The translations under genes and the position numbers were made by a program. A stretch of DNA of 64,000 nt from Phytophthora hibernalis (taxonomy: Eukaryota > Oomycota > Peronosporomycetes > Peronosporales > Peronosporaceae), in assembly GCA_012656075.1 (NCBI GenBank), contig JAAKBF010000100.1, forward strand, positions 1-64,000, in the 5' to 3' direction. Below the pieces are notes generated by a model. It did no database searches. It worked only from the letters and a program-made list of their open reading frames with translations, and was not told the origin of the DNA. Of this stretch, positions 25,440 through 36,064 are shown in pieces; the first letter of the stretch is position 1, and each line of letters opens with the position of its first letter.

Positions 25440-26140
25440 AGATGTTGTGGAGGCATGACGGTCCCCGAGCACGACGACGGCAAGGCGGTCCACGGAACGA
25501 TGGACGGGTGGTGTTCGCGGTCTGGCTTCGGCGTCCGGCTACGGCGGCATGACGGACGGCCAGGACGACAGGCCAAGATGACAGGCCGGGACAACAGCGG
25601 CAAAACGGACGCGGGGGCTACGGCGACGTGACGACTGAGGAAGAGGACGACAGCGGCGTAGCGGCCGCCGAGGCTTTCGCTGTGTGGTGGTCGTGGAGGA
25701 CTTCGGCGGAGAGGTGGCCGGCGTGGACTTCGGCGAAGTGTCGTCCGCGAAGGATGGCACCCGCGTATGACGTGATCGATGTGGTGGCCACACGCAGCAA
25801 GGCCGCTCACCGGCCGCGGCGACTACGGCAACGTGGTGGCCGCGGAGAACTTTGGCTGCGTGGCGGCTGAATAGCCGTAGGGATTTCGGCGGCAGGACGA
25901 CAGCGACGTAGCGGCCGCGGAGGCCAACGAGGGTACGACGCTCGCGGACAAAGGTGGAGGAATGGACGCGGAGGATTTCGGCGCCATGGCGGCCGCAATG
26001 ACAACTGGGGGTAGGCCAGAAGCTTGATCAAGGCCACGATGGGGACTGGAGCTGGGCATGACAGACGGCGAGGAGGACGTCGTGGACAACAGCGAGGGGG
26101 CGGCGCGTCATCGCAGCCCTAGGATATCCTGCTGGAGTAC
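25440..26140. repeat. GC-rich degenerate repeat tract, no clear gene
   Basis: About 700 bp rich in CGGCG/GACGAC words. Phrases such as ACGACAGCGGCGTAGCGGCC and GACGACAGCGACGTAGCGGC recur with changes, and GTGGCCGCGGAG-type words alternate with GGCGTGGACTTCGGCG. Every frame on both strands stays open for 70-140 codons because of the composition, so these ORFs are not evidence of genes. Confidence 0.55.
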
Positions 26141-26421
26141 ATCGAGCATGAACGCGCCGCCTGGCCGTAGGTGTATTATAGCTAGTAAATGCAGTTATAA
26201 TATCAAATGCAGTACATACTGCTCTCTACTTATCGTTGCTCTGTATTGTCCTATGCTCAATGCATGTTGTAAGCTGTAGTGTAAGCACTCTATGGAACCA
26301 CTTCGAATTTCCTTTCATGTTGTGACAGAAGTCCTCGGCTCGCAAAGTGTGCCGGGCAGGAGCTCGTCCATACACAATACAAAATCTAAGTAAGGTCGGA
26401 TAAGTGATGATATTCATCCAT

Positions 26422-26592
26422 TAGCGCTGGGTCAACACCGACGACAGCGACCCGCGCCCGTCCGGTGCCCAATCGAATGCAGCACGGACGGAGCAAATAG
26501 CCATGTGCGCGCGTGGAGGGAAAGGAAAACGACAGCTGTGAGATTCGAACTCACGCGGGTTGCCCCATTAACTTAGCAGGCTAACGCCTTAA
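26422..26592 (-). repeat. Inverted duplicate of the tRNA-Ser 3' half and its downstream flank
   Basis: This stretch is the reverse complement of about 24079-24250: flank words GTCAACACCGACGACAGC, AATCGAATGCAGCACGGACG and GGAAAGGAAAACGACAGCTG all match. It ends abruptly at CTAACGCCTTAA, inside the tRNA D-arm. The two copies are about 2.2 kb apart in opposite orientation and can pair as a stem enclosing the tRNA-Trp and U6 genes. Confidence 0.9.
26530..26592 (-). pseudogene. Truncated tRNA-Ser(GCU) copy
   Basis: Minus-strand sequence identical to the last 63 nt of the 24061-24141 tRNA (anticodon arm, variable arm, T-arm, 3' acceptor). The first 18 nt, comprising the 5' acceptor strand and half the D-arm/A-box, are missing and replaced by unrelated AAGATTA-type sequence. 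No mature tRNA can form. Confidence 0.92.
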
Positions 26593-27810
26593 TCTTTATC
26601 CCCCACACTAGTCGTACCACGCATTTGTCCCACCGTGGTACAATTCAAATTTTAAGTATCCATACAAAAACTAAGATAGAATCTGATTACGTCTGAGCGG
26701 GTCGGGAGAATGGAAAAGGAACACAGTGAATACACTAGACGCGAAGGCTTGCGCTGCCATCCCGATGAACCGACGAGTATCGAGCCGCATCCAAGCATTT
26801 CACACGATTGTTAGAGTACACAGGAAGGTGGCTATAAACGATCAGGCTCTATGTCGACTGGTGGCGCTCACAAAGCTAGCCCAAAGACAAAGGTAACATG
26901 CTGCTTCGTCATTGCGAGCACTTGTACCACGCCCTGCGCCCCCAATTAAACCTGATAGATATTAGATGCGGTAACATTCCCGTTAGCCCTAGCAACAAAA
27001 GTGGCTTAGTTTTGCTCCATATTCTCTGCAGGGAACCTCAGGCGCATTAATTCCTTCCGGATTCGCTTTTTCGTTTTGCACCTTATCTGCATTCCGTGGC
27101 TCTTCAATGCCTCGCACAGGTCCAAAACACAGAGCGACTTACTTGTCGCTGCGCCATGATGCTTGCAAACTGCCGAATAGCGTCTGGGACAGGCAAATAA
27201 GTACTAATACTTTTTACTGAAATGCTTATTTTATTAATTAAAATTATACTTATAAGAAATTTAATTCTGTAAATGTAATTGGCTCAAATTGAGAAAATAC
27301 TCTTTTAACAGTTTATTACTTCATATACTATTTGCTTTGTAAAAAGTCGATGTTCTGCAGGCATGTAGTAAAAAGCATTGCGTCTTGTGTGGATAGGGAC
27401 AGAGCAACTGTTGACGTGCTTTGCAACCAGGACAACGTTCGATCATCGCACAAGCAAGCGGTTCCTAGCATATCGATAAAGTTGTACATATCTGCGCAGC
27501 AGGGATGACTCGTGTAATACACATCGTCGTTCCAAAACCAAATCTTTGAATACTCAACATAAACACGGTGGCAAAGTATTCAGGTCGCCCTAGCTCATTG
27601 TGGACATACAAAATAAATTGTTGGTAGCTGAAGAAGAGGTTGGAGCTGCTGCAAAATACCGAGACAATGACTTTCTATAAGGCCCGCTGGTCGAAATTTT
27701 GTGTGCTAATTTAGTACCATAATGACTGCGTTTCATACCGAAGTTTTTATTGGAATATTACCTCTGAAAGTAGAATAGAGTGATACTTTTGTAGATATAT
27801 ATTCGATTCA
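26593..27810. other. AT-rich stretch without a recognisable gene
   Basis: About 1.2 kb. The part 27200-27330 is strongly AT-rich (runs such as TTATTTTATTAATTAAAATT). No open frame exceeds about 64 codons and I see no domain, tRNA or snRNA in it. Confidence 0.6.
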
Positions 27811-27835
27811 ATGCGATTATATTATCCCAAGCAAG

Positions 27836-28036
27836 ATGGAGGAGAGGCTGGCGAGTGTAATCACCGCTGCGCGGAGCAAGAACCAGGAGAAGCAGGCGAG
27901 TGTAATCGCCGCCGCGCCGATCAAGAACCAGGAGAGGCAGGCGAGTTTAATCGCGGCCGCACCGACCAAGATACAAGAGAGACTGGCGAGTGTAATCGCC
28001 GCCAAGCCCAAGCGAAGAAGGCGGGACCGGGGGTAA
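27836..28036 (+). repeat. 45-bp repeat x4 that could encode a 15-residue peptide repeat
   Basis: Four tandem copies of a 45-bp unit start at 27841, 27886, 27931 and 27976 (GGAGAGGCTGGCGAGTGTAA-type). Because 45 is divisible by three, several frames remain open. The frame starting with the ATG at 27836 reads a 66-residue protein built of QERQASVIAAAPIKN-like 15-mers ending in a basic tail (PKRRRRDRG). Copies differ mainly at positions that keep the Ala/Ile/Lys pattern. There is no match to a known family; it could be a small repeat protein, a fragment of a larger one, or a minisatellite. Confidence 0.5.
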
Positions 28037-28794
28037 CGTATAATCACCACCACGTCTGGACGGGGAGGACCAATCACGCGACTGTACCAAGATTTATATA
28101 TCACCTTTTGGTGTGGTATACGTGCGGCACACATATAGGCGTGGTGTACGTGTGTGTGTGTCGCAGACTTTAGAAATACCACCGTCAAGTGTCGCTCTGT
28201 GGGGACGCCTCTACTGCAGTAATGCCGACCGAGGAGCTACGCATGGGTCAAAATACTTACGCCAGCCCACGTAATGCCGCCAGCACCTCTATAAAGAACA
28301 GTATGTGCCGCTTAAGAGAAAAGGGCGGGGGAGGGTGCAACGTGGTCGGCCATCCGTGTTCGTGCTACACTAATATCAACAATCAAGACCGTTTGGCGAC
28401 GGCAAAGTCGTTGAAAATGTCGCTAGTACTTCAAGGCGCAGCAGCGACACAGATATCAGTATCAGTACCAGTACCAGCGGCACCACTACGAGACCGAACA
28501 GTGGCCCACCACTAAGAACAGGATCGTCTAACAGAACAAGACGCGTCCAGGGCCGTCAGAACCAGGAGACGCGGCCGTGGCTTTAGTTACAGTGATCACG
28601 CATGATGTGGCAGCAGAGCACGCAAAGTGAGGATGTGCGAGGCATCCGTAACGATGGCAGCGAAAGTACGTAACAATGTGATCGAGCATGCACGTGACAC
28701 TTTGACAATTTGCTACGTATGTAGTTTTTTTCTTTGTTGGTCAGCCGCTACTGCATCCAGTGCATCCTTTCTGTTGTGATTCGGGCGTGATCCC
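28037..28794. other. No recognisable gene
   Basis: The stretch contains one 108-codon frame (28189-28515) without recognisable domain, a short CAGTATCAGTACCAGTACCA simple repeat near 28458, and otherwise ordinary intergenic sequence. Confidence 0.5.
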
Positions 28795-29560
28795 ATGGCA
28801 CGTAATGACCTCGTGAATAACGGCGCAGATCATGAACAGTTTCTCACGCTATGGAGTTATCTGCTTCGGCACACAATTGGGCCAGCTTCACTGACAGGAG
28901 AACAGCGTTCGGTTGCGTGTGCAGTACCGATACGTCAACTACTGCAGTGGTGGGATATCGCGCAAAGCAAATATGCCCTAGCCCGACGTGCTGGTCCAGT
29001 TGCAGTCATTAAAAGCGCAGTTTGGGCGGCACGAGTGGTTGATGAAGCGGCTCATGTTGCCGCTTGAGATTGCATCAATGATTGCGCGCATGCCACCGAC
29101 TCAGTACGCTCTTGTATTAACCCCGGTACGACGTCAAATCTTAGATGCACGACTATTTTTTACATGCTTGATATCAATCACGTTAAAGAAAGCCTAGACT
29201 TGAATTTTGTATTGGCGAAAAACAGAACACTATCCGTATCTCGGTGCAAAGTATTATAAACTGCACCGATTATGGGGCATATCAAGCGTCATCTGGGATA
29301 TCTGTGGGCATCACGCTTGATGTAGCGGATGTGGTTTTGGCCCTTTACTGGGAGTGACTTTTCTTCGTTGCAAGACGCGTGCAAAACGACTGCGAATGCG
29401 AATTTGAGTATTGAACTTGAAAAGAAAACGAGGGAAACGCAAGCATTACTTGACGATTACTCGCAGACACCCCCTGCTTATGTTCCTACTAAGTATCACC
29501 GTCACCTGTCTCCTCTCGATTTACAAAGGCATCCACCTCTCCGTAAGTGCTAGCGATCTC
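28795..29560 (+). pseudogene. Degraded coding sequence, family unknown
   Basis: Protein-like segments appear in alternating frames: from the ATG at 28795 (DHEQFLTLWSYLLRHTIGPA), then, after a shift near 28985, QFGRHEWLMKRLMLPLEIAS and MPPTQYALVLTPVRRQILDA. Further on come ASSGISVGITLDVADVVLAL and ELEKKTRETQAL. Stops and frame changes prevent any complete product. Neighbouring degraded genes and repeats suggest remains of a mobile element, but nothing diagnostic is visible. Confidence 0.35.
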
Positions 29561-30620
29561 TTCCTTCTTCTGAGCAGCGACGTCCTCCGTATCCTCAGCA
29601 CCGGTGTCCTCTTTATCCTCAGCAATGCTGGCCTCCTTCTCCTCAGCAGCAACGGCGTCTTCATCATTATCAGTATGGGCACGCTCTTCCTCCTCCTTAT
29701 TAGCTACGACGTCCGCGTTTCCAACTCCAACAGCAAGGAGATCACTATGTCCGTCAGCGTACTTGTCTTCATTCTCGTCCGCTTCGCCAGAACGTGTACG
29801 ATTCTTCACAAGTGGTCTCACCTGGACGCTGCGGTCGCAACGATGCGTCAGGCGCTCGGTCCCATTGTGCCCAAGTTGATGCCAAATTGTGTAGCAAGTG
29901 GAATTGTTGTTTGGGTAGTGTCCTTGACACCCTGAGCACACAAGTACATACTAGCATGATATCAAGTATTATTTCGACGTTAACATGTTGGATGTCAAGC
30001 AATATGCACTTGCCGCTCAGAGCATTTGCATCACTTTGGACAGTAAAACAGTGTCTCTTGGAGATTGTACCTAACTGTCGTGAGGATAGTGTATACCTTG
30101 AACTGCCGCTGGTGTCGTTTGAGAATTCCATCTACCTCAACTCACTTGTTGTCCATCCCGAGCTTGTAGTTTCTTTGGGTAGTAGATTTTGTCCGTGTGG
30201 ACTTCATCTGATTTGGCATGTACAGCAACTTCCGCCAGTCCCTCAACATTCAGCGCTGCAGCGGGGTCCTTCTCAATCAGTATTGGCATCTTCGCCAGGA
30301 GGTCGTAAAGGCCGATTAGTCTCCTTTCTTCTGGTAACTTGCAACCGCGCTATCGCGAGCGGTCATCGTCAGCTGGGATAGTCTGCTGGGCGTCGATCGG
30401 CGTTACCTACTTCTCCTCTTCCTTCTACTCGCTGATGTCATCATCGTGGTTCCTTGTACTGCTGACATACGTGCCATGCTGGCGCATAAGCCGCTCTCGA
30501 ACGTCACCCGTCCTCTCCTCTACGCGGCGAAAGAACGCCTCGCCCTCGCGTCATCTCGCGCGACGCTCCAGCATGTTCACTCCACTTGGCGAATTCTGGA
30601 ATGAACACTGACGGCTGCCA
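29489..30620 (-). pseudogene. Degraded coding sequence with acidic tail
   Basis: On the minus strand around 30560-30170 one frame, broken by three stops, reads EAFFRRVEERTGDVRERL, then RLIGLYDLLAKMPILIEKDP and AVHAKSDEVHTDKIYYPKKL. Around 29830-29490 another frame gives a very acidic, low-complexity stretch (EEKEASIAEDKEDTGAEDTE). The parts lie downstream, in the same orientation, of a SET-domain fragment and may belong to the same dead gene. The plus-strand ORF here is only its complement. Confidence 0.35.
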
Positions 30621-30720
30621 GCCACCAAAACGTGGGAAAGCTGTGTACTGGCCATGACAGGGAGTGGATACATTGACCTTTCTATTGACGGTTGGCACCC
30701 CAAGCCTTGTGCATCGCGGA

Positions 30721-31493
30721 CTATTTCGACTCAAATGTCCAGTCTTTGTCCATTCCCACATGCTTGATATCAAGCATGTGAGAATTGTCACATGCTGCCT
30801 TATCAAGCCTTCGTACCGGGGGGTTAAGTTCTGCTTGGTATTGTTTGTTGTCGCGGTTGTCAGCGTCGTCTGCAAGCAACTCGATCACGACGGAACCACG
30901 CGGGATTGGCTCGCAGCAGACAACACCAAGTCCGACACGGGTCTGGATCAAGTCCTGGCCGTAGCGTGCCTTGAAAAGGTGCGGCAGGTTTCACTGTAGG
31001 AGCAGTTTGTGAGGTCACAAACGAAACACGTGACGACGTTCAAGCAGGTACTGTTGAAGGAACCTCTGTCACTCACACATAGGCCGTCACAACCGCATGC
31101 GTCATTTACAGGTGACTGCCGCGCAATTGGATACAGTCGGTTCACCGAGAAGACGTTGTTCGGAATGGGATAGACGTCTCGTGGCCACTTTTGCATCTCT
31201 GTGAAGTCGTAATCACCACCGACAGGGAGCATCTCGCGAAATGTGGCCCCAAATGTTGTAGGAATGGGTGTGCTTTCTTCGCGCCGTTGCTTGCGTGACT
31301 GGTGTGGTGCCGACTGGATGAGACCGAGCCAATCCGGCTCGGCCACCGAATCGACTTCCGTCATTGCTGCTGCTTGACATTTTGAGAAGACTCCGTCATG
31401 GTAGCGTGCCCTCCAGGATGGAGTGGCATACCGTTTTGATGTGTGGCTTGTGCAGCAAAAAGAAGAATGCGATGGGGACTGGGCTTCGGACAA
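30721..31493 (-). pseudogene. SET-domain protein fragment (pre-SET/AWS plus start of SET)
   Basis: Minus-strand residues include NDACGCDGLCVSDRGSFNST, then CFVCDLTNCSYSETC, a cysteine pattern of the AWS/pre-SET zinc cluster of histone lysine methyltransferases. After a frame change near 30950 the next frame opens with TRVGLGVVCCEPIPRGSVVI, the start of a SET domain (usual form GxGvxaxexIpkGxxvxEY). The NHSC motif and catalytic Tyr further downstream in the family are not found, so the protein would be inactive. This is a dead or heavily damaged copy. Confidence 0.55.
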
Positions 31494-31507
31494 TTCCCAT
31501 GGTGTTC

Positions 31508-32050
31508 GACGAGACGAGTGATTTTCATTAGAAGCTCATTCAAACGCCATTCGGCACAGCGCACATGCGGACTGTCCTTCCGACGAGGCGCGTGAGTTTC
31601 ATAGGGAGTTCATTCGAACGCCATCCAGCACACTGCCCATCCACATTACCTTTGGCGGCAAGTACCAGCCCCCTCTGTTCTGTACCATGCATCGATGAAC
31701 GTGATGTCATTACCATGCCACAGTTTCATTATCGGTTTGATTTTTTCAAAACGGAGGTCGCGATGTGGTAGAAGATGACGTACGCTCACGTCGTGGTGCT
31801 ACGAACACCAGTGACGCGACGCACTAACAAGAAAAATGCAATGCGGATTGGACTTCCGACGAGACGTGTGATTTACGTACGGAGCACATTTAAACGCCAT
31901 TCTGCACAGCGCAAATCCACATTACCGTTAGGAGGCAAGAAGTACCAGCGCCCCCTCTGTGTTGTACCATGCATCGATGCAGCTGACGATTTTTATTGTG
32001 ACTCGGTTTCATTATGGGATTAAAATTTTCCCTGCGGAGGTCGACATGCC
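31508..32050. repeat. Three diverged repeats
   Basis: Segments at about 31508-31570, 31580-31771 and 31859-32050 share CGACGAGACGTGTGATTT-like and CATTCAAACGCCATTCGGCA-like phrases. The last two also share CCACATTACC, GGCAAG..TACCAGC, CCCTCTGT, TGTACCATGCATCGATG and GTTTCATTAT. The first is truncated. Similarity is clear by eye but imperfect; no coding potential is shared. Confidence 0.7.
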
Positions 32051-32161
32051 GGGGAGTTGCTGTATGGTCGGGTCGGGTGCGATGAACAACAATTTGGAGA
32101 CTGCCGCGAATAAATTGAGCAGTTGGTGTAGCTGCGAGCTCATTCAGCAATTTGCGCACTG

Positions 32162-32515
32162 ATGCCAACGACGCCGGAGTTGATTCAAACAGAGCGAGTG
32201 GCGGAAGAGGAGGAGGGGGCCCGTCCGCCTTTCCGAATCGTTGAAGATATCCGTGCCTTCATATCGGACACAACGCCTGCTGCAACAAAGAAATTATCTT
32301 TCGAGATATGTAGTCTAGCAGTTGAGCAACGGGAAAAGTGCTGGTACCTGACACTCGTTGATCAACATCTCGAAGAAAACTTCACCAAATTGATGGGTGA
32401 GTGTGAGGGATTAAACTCGTCACGGCGAATCAAATTCGTGTTCCAGTTGTCCTTGTGAAAGAGTCGAGACGCTCATCTAAACGAAGTGAACTACCGTCAA
32501 GGCTTCAGCTATCGT
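32162..32515 (+). pseudogene. Coding-like ORF forming the left arm of the large inverted repeat
   Basis: The ATG at 32162 opens a 98-residue frame (VEDIRAFISDTTPAATKKLS, EICSLAVEQREKCWYLTLVD, DQHLEENFTKLMGECEG). A single-base difference (GTGAAAGAG against GTGAAGAG in the other arm) introduces a TGA at 32456; in the other arm's version the frame would read on. The family is not recognised; the residues look like genuine protein. Confidence 0.35.
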
Positions 32516-33034
32516 TTTGACAAGGTGCACTCGCTACGACTTCTCTACAGCTGCGTTCGTTGGAAGTCTTCAAATTCGTGCGGGGATGAGGACTGAGCCG
32601 CTTTCTGTCCAGGTGCTACAGAGCAACGCTACAGTGCTTGGACAGAAAGCGGCTCAGTGTTCGCTACAGAACAACGCTACAGTGCTTGGACAGAAAGCGG
32701 CTCAGTCCTCATCCCCGCACGAATTTGAAGACTTCCAACGAACGCAGCTGTAGAGAAGTCGTAGCGAGTGCACCTTGTCAAAACGATAGCTGAAGCCTTG
32801 ACGGTAGTTCACTTCGTTTAGATGAGCGTCTCGACTCTTCACAAGGACAACTGGAACACGAATTTGATTCGCCGTGACGAGTTTAATCCCTCACACTCAC
32901 CCATCAATTTGGTGAAGTTTTCTTCGAGATGTTGATCAACGAGTGTCAGGTACCAGCACTTTCCCGCTGCTCAACTGCTAGACTACATATCTCGAAAGAT
33001 AATTTCTTTGTTGCAGCAGGCGTTGTGTCCGATA
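32262..33034. repeat. Large inverted repeat: ~350-bp arms, 75-bp spacer
   Basis: The left arm 32262-32611 (from TATCGGACACAACGCCTGC) is the reverse complement of the right arm 32687-33034 with only a few differences (for example AAAG/AAG at 32454 and GGGAAAAG/GGGAAAG near 32333). The spacer 32612-32686 contains two copies of an ACAACGCTACAGTGCTTGG-type phrase related to the inner arm end. A transcript through the locus would fold into a hairpin of roughly 350 bp. Confidence 0.95.
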
Positions 33035-33292
33035 AGAACGTTAAGAATAAGACTTTACCCGCCTGACAACGAAAGTGCTTTCCCCTCTGGTTCTGACGCC
33101 GCCTTCCGAGTGGATGACGAAGAATCTATCCCAGTGGCGTCCGCGCCAAAACCTCCATCGAAACGCAAAGGACGCAAGGACGATGGCGAACCATCTGGGT
33201 CGTTTGAGTCACCGACCAAGAAAACCAGGGCTCCTTTAGTCAAACGGACTGAAGCTGTGTCTACACACTGCGTTCGAGAATGGCGGCTGTAG
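33008..33292 (+). CDS. Hypothetical 94-codon ORF beside the inverted repeat
   Basis: Starts inside the right arm. Residues include FPSGSDAAFRVDDEESIPVA and KPPSKRKGRKDDGEPSGSFE, hydrophilic with a basic cluster that could be nuclear-targeting. There is no domain, and the start may lie elsewhere. It may be the 3' part of the gene whose 5' part forms the left arm, split by the inversion. Confidence 0.3.
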   Translation: MLQQALCPIRTLRIRLYPPDNESAFPSGSDAAFRVDDEESIPVASAPKPPSKRKGRKDDGEPSGSFESPTKKTRAPLVKRTEAVSTHCVREWRL

Positions 33293-34237
33293 GGATGACA
33301 CCAGTCTTGCATTGCTTTTCTTTGTTGTGCTTTACTTTGATTTCATTACCCTTTCGTGAACCACTTGCATTCAGGGATTCCTAAAATACTATTGCAATAA
33401 TATGTGAGGCAGTCGATGAAATAAATAATTGTGAGGCGCTCAAACGAAGAAGAAATACATTATTGCATACATCAGTGTCCTGAAATACATAATGCATATT
33501 TCGAAGTACTATAGAGTTCTATAGTTAAAGTACTGAAGTATTATGACTCAAGTCACCCACCGGCACCATTGAAATAAGTTATTGAGCGGCTTTCGCTGAC
33601 ATCTAGAAATACATTATTGTATGGTAAAATAGGGCAATTATTGATATTGCCATATATTTTTAGGAAACCCTGCTTGCATTTACTATTGCATACAAATTCA
33701 AGCCATTAAATTGTAAAATTTGGTATTTTGCTTCCTTTTAGGGCTGGGAAGGGTCGACGTCAAATTTTCCATTAGGATTTGATTTTGTAGTTTATGCTCG
33801 TACACCGTTCACTCTAATTAGCCTGAACCTGACTAATTATGGTGTACGATTTTTATCGGAGAAAGTCGAACTTTTGAATTGATCTTGTGACAACAATATT
33901 AAGGCCGTGTTCGCGACGGCTCGAAAACCATGTTTTGGGCGTGATAATCATGTTTTAGACCAAAATGAACGTCGCGAACACAAAAAGGTTCAAACGTGGT
34001 TATCGCTCCTAAACGACGTTTAGTGCCCGCTTTCAAAAACAGGCAACCCCCTGATTTTCAACCTGAAAACACGTTTTGGGTTCGAATTTGCTAATCATGT
34101 TCGTATTGCAAGAGTTCTTATTTGGAGATGTTTCCCCTTGCGATAATGAAAGAATCTTTGCAAGCTTCTGCCAGCTTTTAGCTGTGGCATTTCCTCTTTT
34201 GCCGAGAAGCCCACAGACCAGTAGACAACCACGAACA

Positions 34238-35226
34238 ATGGCAGCCAATGAAACCACGGACAAACCCCAGCGTGCATCGTGGAAGGTCTACGAAGAGTTC
34301 GACCTACTCGATATGTACATCGAGGCACGCAAGAACCCGTCCCTGACGACCGTCAAGGGTCTTATCCCTGCGGCCTGGCAGGGTTTGACGAAAAAGCTCA
34401 ACGTTAAGCACAAGAGAATGCTGGAGAAGGGTAACTACTCTAGAATGCCGCTAGTTTCTCGCTAACGTGTATAATGACGTCATTTTGACCTTTGATTACA
34501 GCTCAATATAAGGCCAAGTTCAACCGTCTCATGCGCGACTACGACCTCTACAAGGAAATCATGGGCTTGAGTGGCGGCGGCGTCTGTCCTACAACCGACA
34601 AGCTCCTCCTCGATGACGACGTCTGGGAGAAACTGATCACGTCAAAATCAAAGACGCAGACGGGCAAAATCAAAGAATTCCGGAAAAAGGGGTTCGAGCA
34701 CGAGATTATTTACAGCGTTTTCTGCTTGCACTTATGGAGGTGTAGATGAATTAAAGAGCATGATTGTTTTATTAGGCGATTTACGCGCTACTGGTGCGGA
34801 CGCACAAAGTGTTACGACCATAGCACGGCAGCTCAACTCGTCGGATGAGTGGGCGCACCTGCTGAAGGTTTGGACGTGCTTTCGGATGCAACCACAACTA
34901 CGGGTGATGCTGCGGCATTTATCAATTCTGACGGAGAGCAAGAAGTCAGCTTTAACGTGCCACGCAGCCACGCGGTTCGCGTCAAAAACGTTAAGCGTAT
35001 TCGCGATGGTGCATCGAAGGGGCGATCCAGCAAGAAAAAATCGCGAAAGAACTCTGCTACCGAAGGTCTTCAAGAGGTGAGAGAGCTCGTCGGTTTGGTG
35101 AAGGTATACCTTCAGTCCAAGATGCAGCAAGATATGCCGGGTGCTGTTGACGTGCAGCCGTCCCCAACGTTCTTCGACCAGCTGGCCGACAATTACGGTG
35201 GTGACATCGAGGAGGCGGACGTGTGA
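34238..35226 (+). CDS. E1 Myb/SANT-like DNA-binding protein (possibly disrupted)
   Basis: Exon 1 from the ATG at 34238 to 34430 (ASWKVYEEFDLLDMYIEARK, IPAAWQGLTKKLNVKH); intron GT-AG 34431-34501 (71 bp, phase 1); exon 2 resumes AQYKAKFNRLMRDYDLYKEI, MGLSGGGVC and DDDVWEKLI. This is the pattern of the Myb/SANT-like domain (W...W...LK..Y....L..SG) found in the second Harbinger protein, which helps the transposase reach the nucleus and bind DNA. The frame stops at 34747, and a same-frame continuation (SDATTTTGDAAAFINSDGEQ, KSRKNSATEGLQEVRELVGL, stop 35224-35226) is separated by two stops. An unrecognised second intron or real decay would explain this. Confidence 0.7.
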
Positions 35227-36064
35227 ACGGTTGATGCTACGACGCCTTGATGGTTGAGTGGTTCTGATGCTGCGTGTTATTTTTCGTTAGCAAGGAGAAG
35301 ACAGGAAATGAGTAATTGCTTTGAAACTGAGTTTTTGAAACGTTCCCCATTTTGACGCTTGACCATGGGCGTACGTACATATGCTGACGAGTAGCTTTCG
35401 TGCTAATAGCTTGGTTCTGCAGATGTGGTATTTCATAAATCTTGCCTAGCCACGATCACAATCGTCTCAATTGAAGACCTGCTAACGAATGCCAATGTAG
35501 GAATAAACAATTAAGCACTTCTGCTCGGACGCCTCCTGAATTTATCTTAACGACTTCCACACCAGTTCATTCAGCTCTCCATTTAATTATTACATTACTG
35601 TACGTGCAGCAAGCTTGTTAGCGAACTACAGCTCGCCTGTATCAGATTTGGTGCCTCACTTCGGTCTTGGACGTAATACTAACACTACACCAGTCGAACG
35701 GCTATTGCAGCTTGTACTTCTTGTATATAACCGAGCAGCGGGTTTGTCCCTAGCTTCAAGTAAGTTGCAATGCCATGACCTAAATAAAAAAATTATTGAT
35801 TAAAATAGAAGTATATCTGCAGGCAATGGAATATTACTTTGTGCAAAACCCTATCGGTGCGCTGGGGATTCAACTGTGTTAAAAAGCAAATGTCACTAGC
35901 TTTGTTATTTGCTTGGCGGTCAAAAAGTATCAGTAGGACAGAAGCAGAGAGTAAACAGGAAGAACCAGCATAAATCGTACATGACCAGCACGTAAATTTT
36001 TTGTTGTTGATCCGAGACTATTGGAACCGATGCCAATTACTTCCAGTCCCACCCAAACGTTGAT
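35227..36064. other. E1 spacer between its convergent genes
   Basis: No coding signal beyond a 62-codon frame; AT-rich near 35560-35600 and 35790-35810. It presumably holds the 3' ends of both element genes. Confidence 0.6.

Noticed and set aside
25391..26089. Several long ORFs in the GC-rich tract
   Set aside because: High GC removes stop codons in all frames; residues are low-complexity Arg/Pro/Ser and no frame is favoured.
27841..28016. CRISPR-like array
   Set aside because: Repeats are directly adjacent with no unique spacers, and the genome is eukaryotic; it is a 45-bp tandem repeat.
29411..29935. Plus-strand hydrophobic Ser/Leu-rich ORF
   Set aside because: It is the complement of the acidic Glu/Asp-rich minus-strand stretch; GAG/GAC codons read backwards give Leu/Val/Ser.
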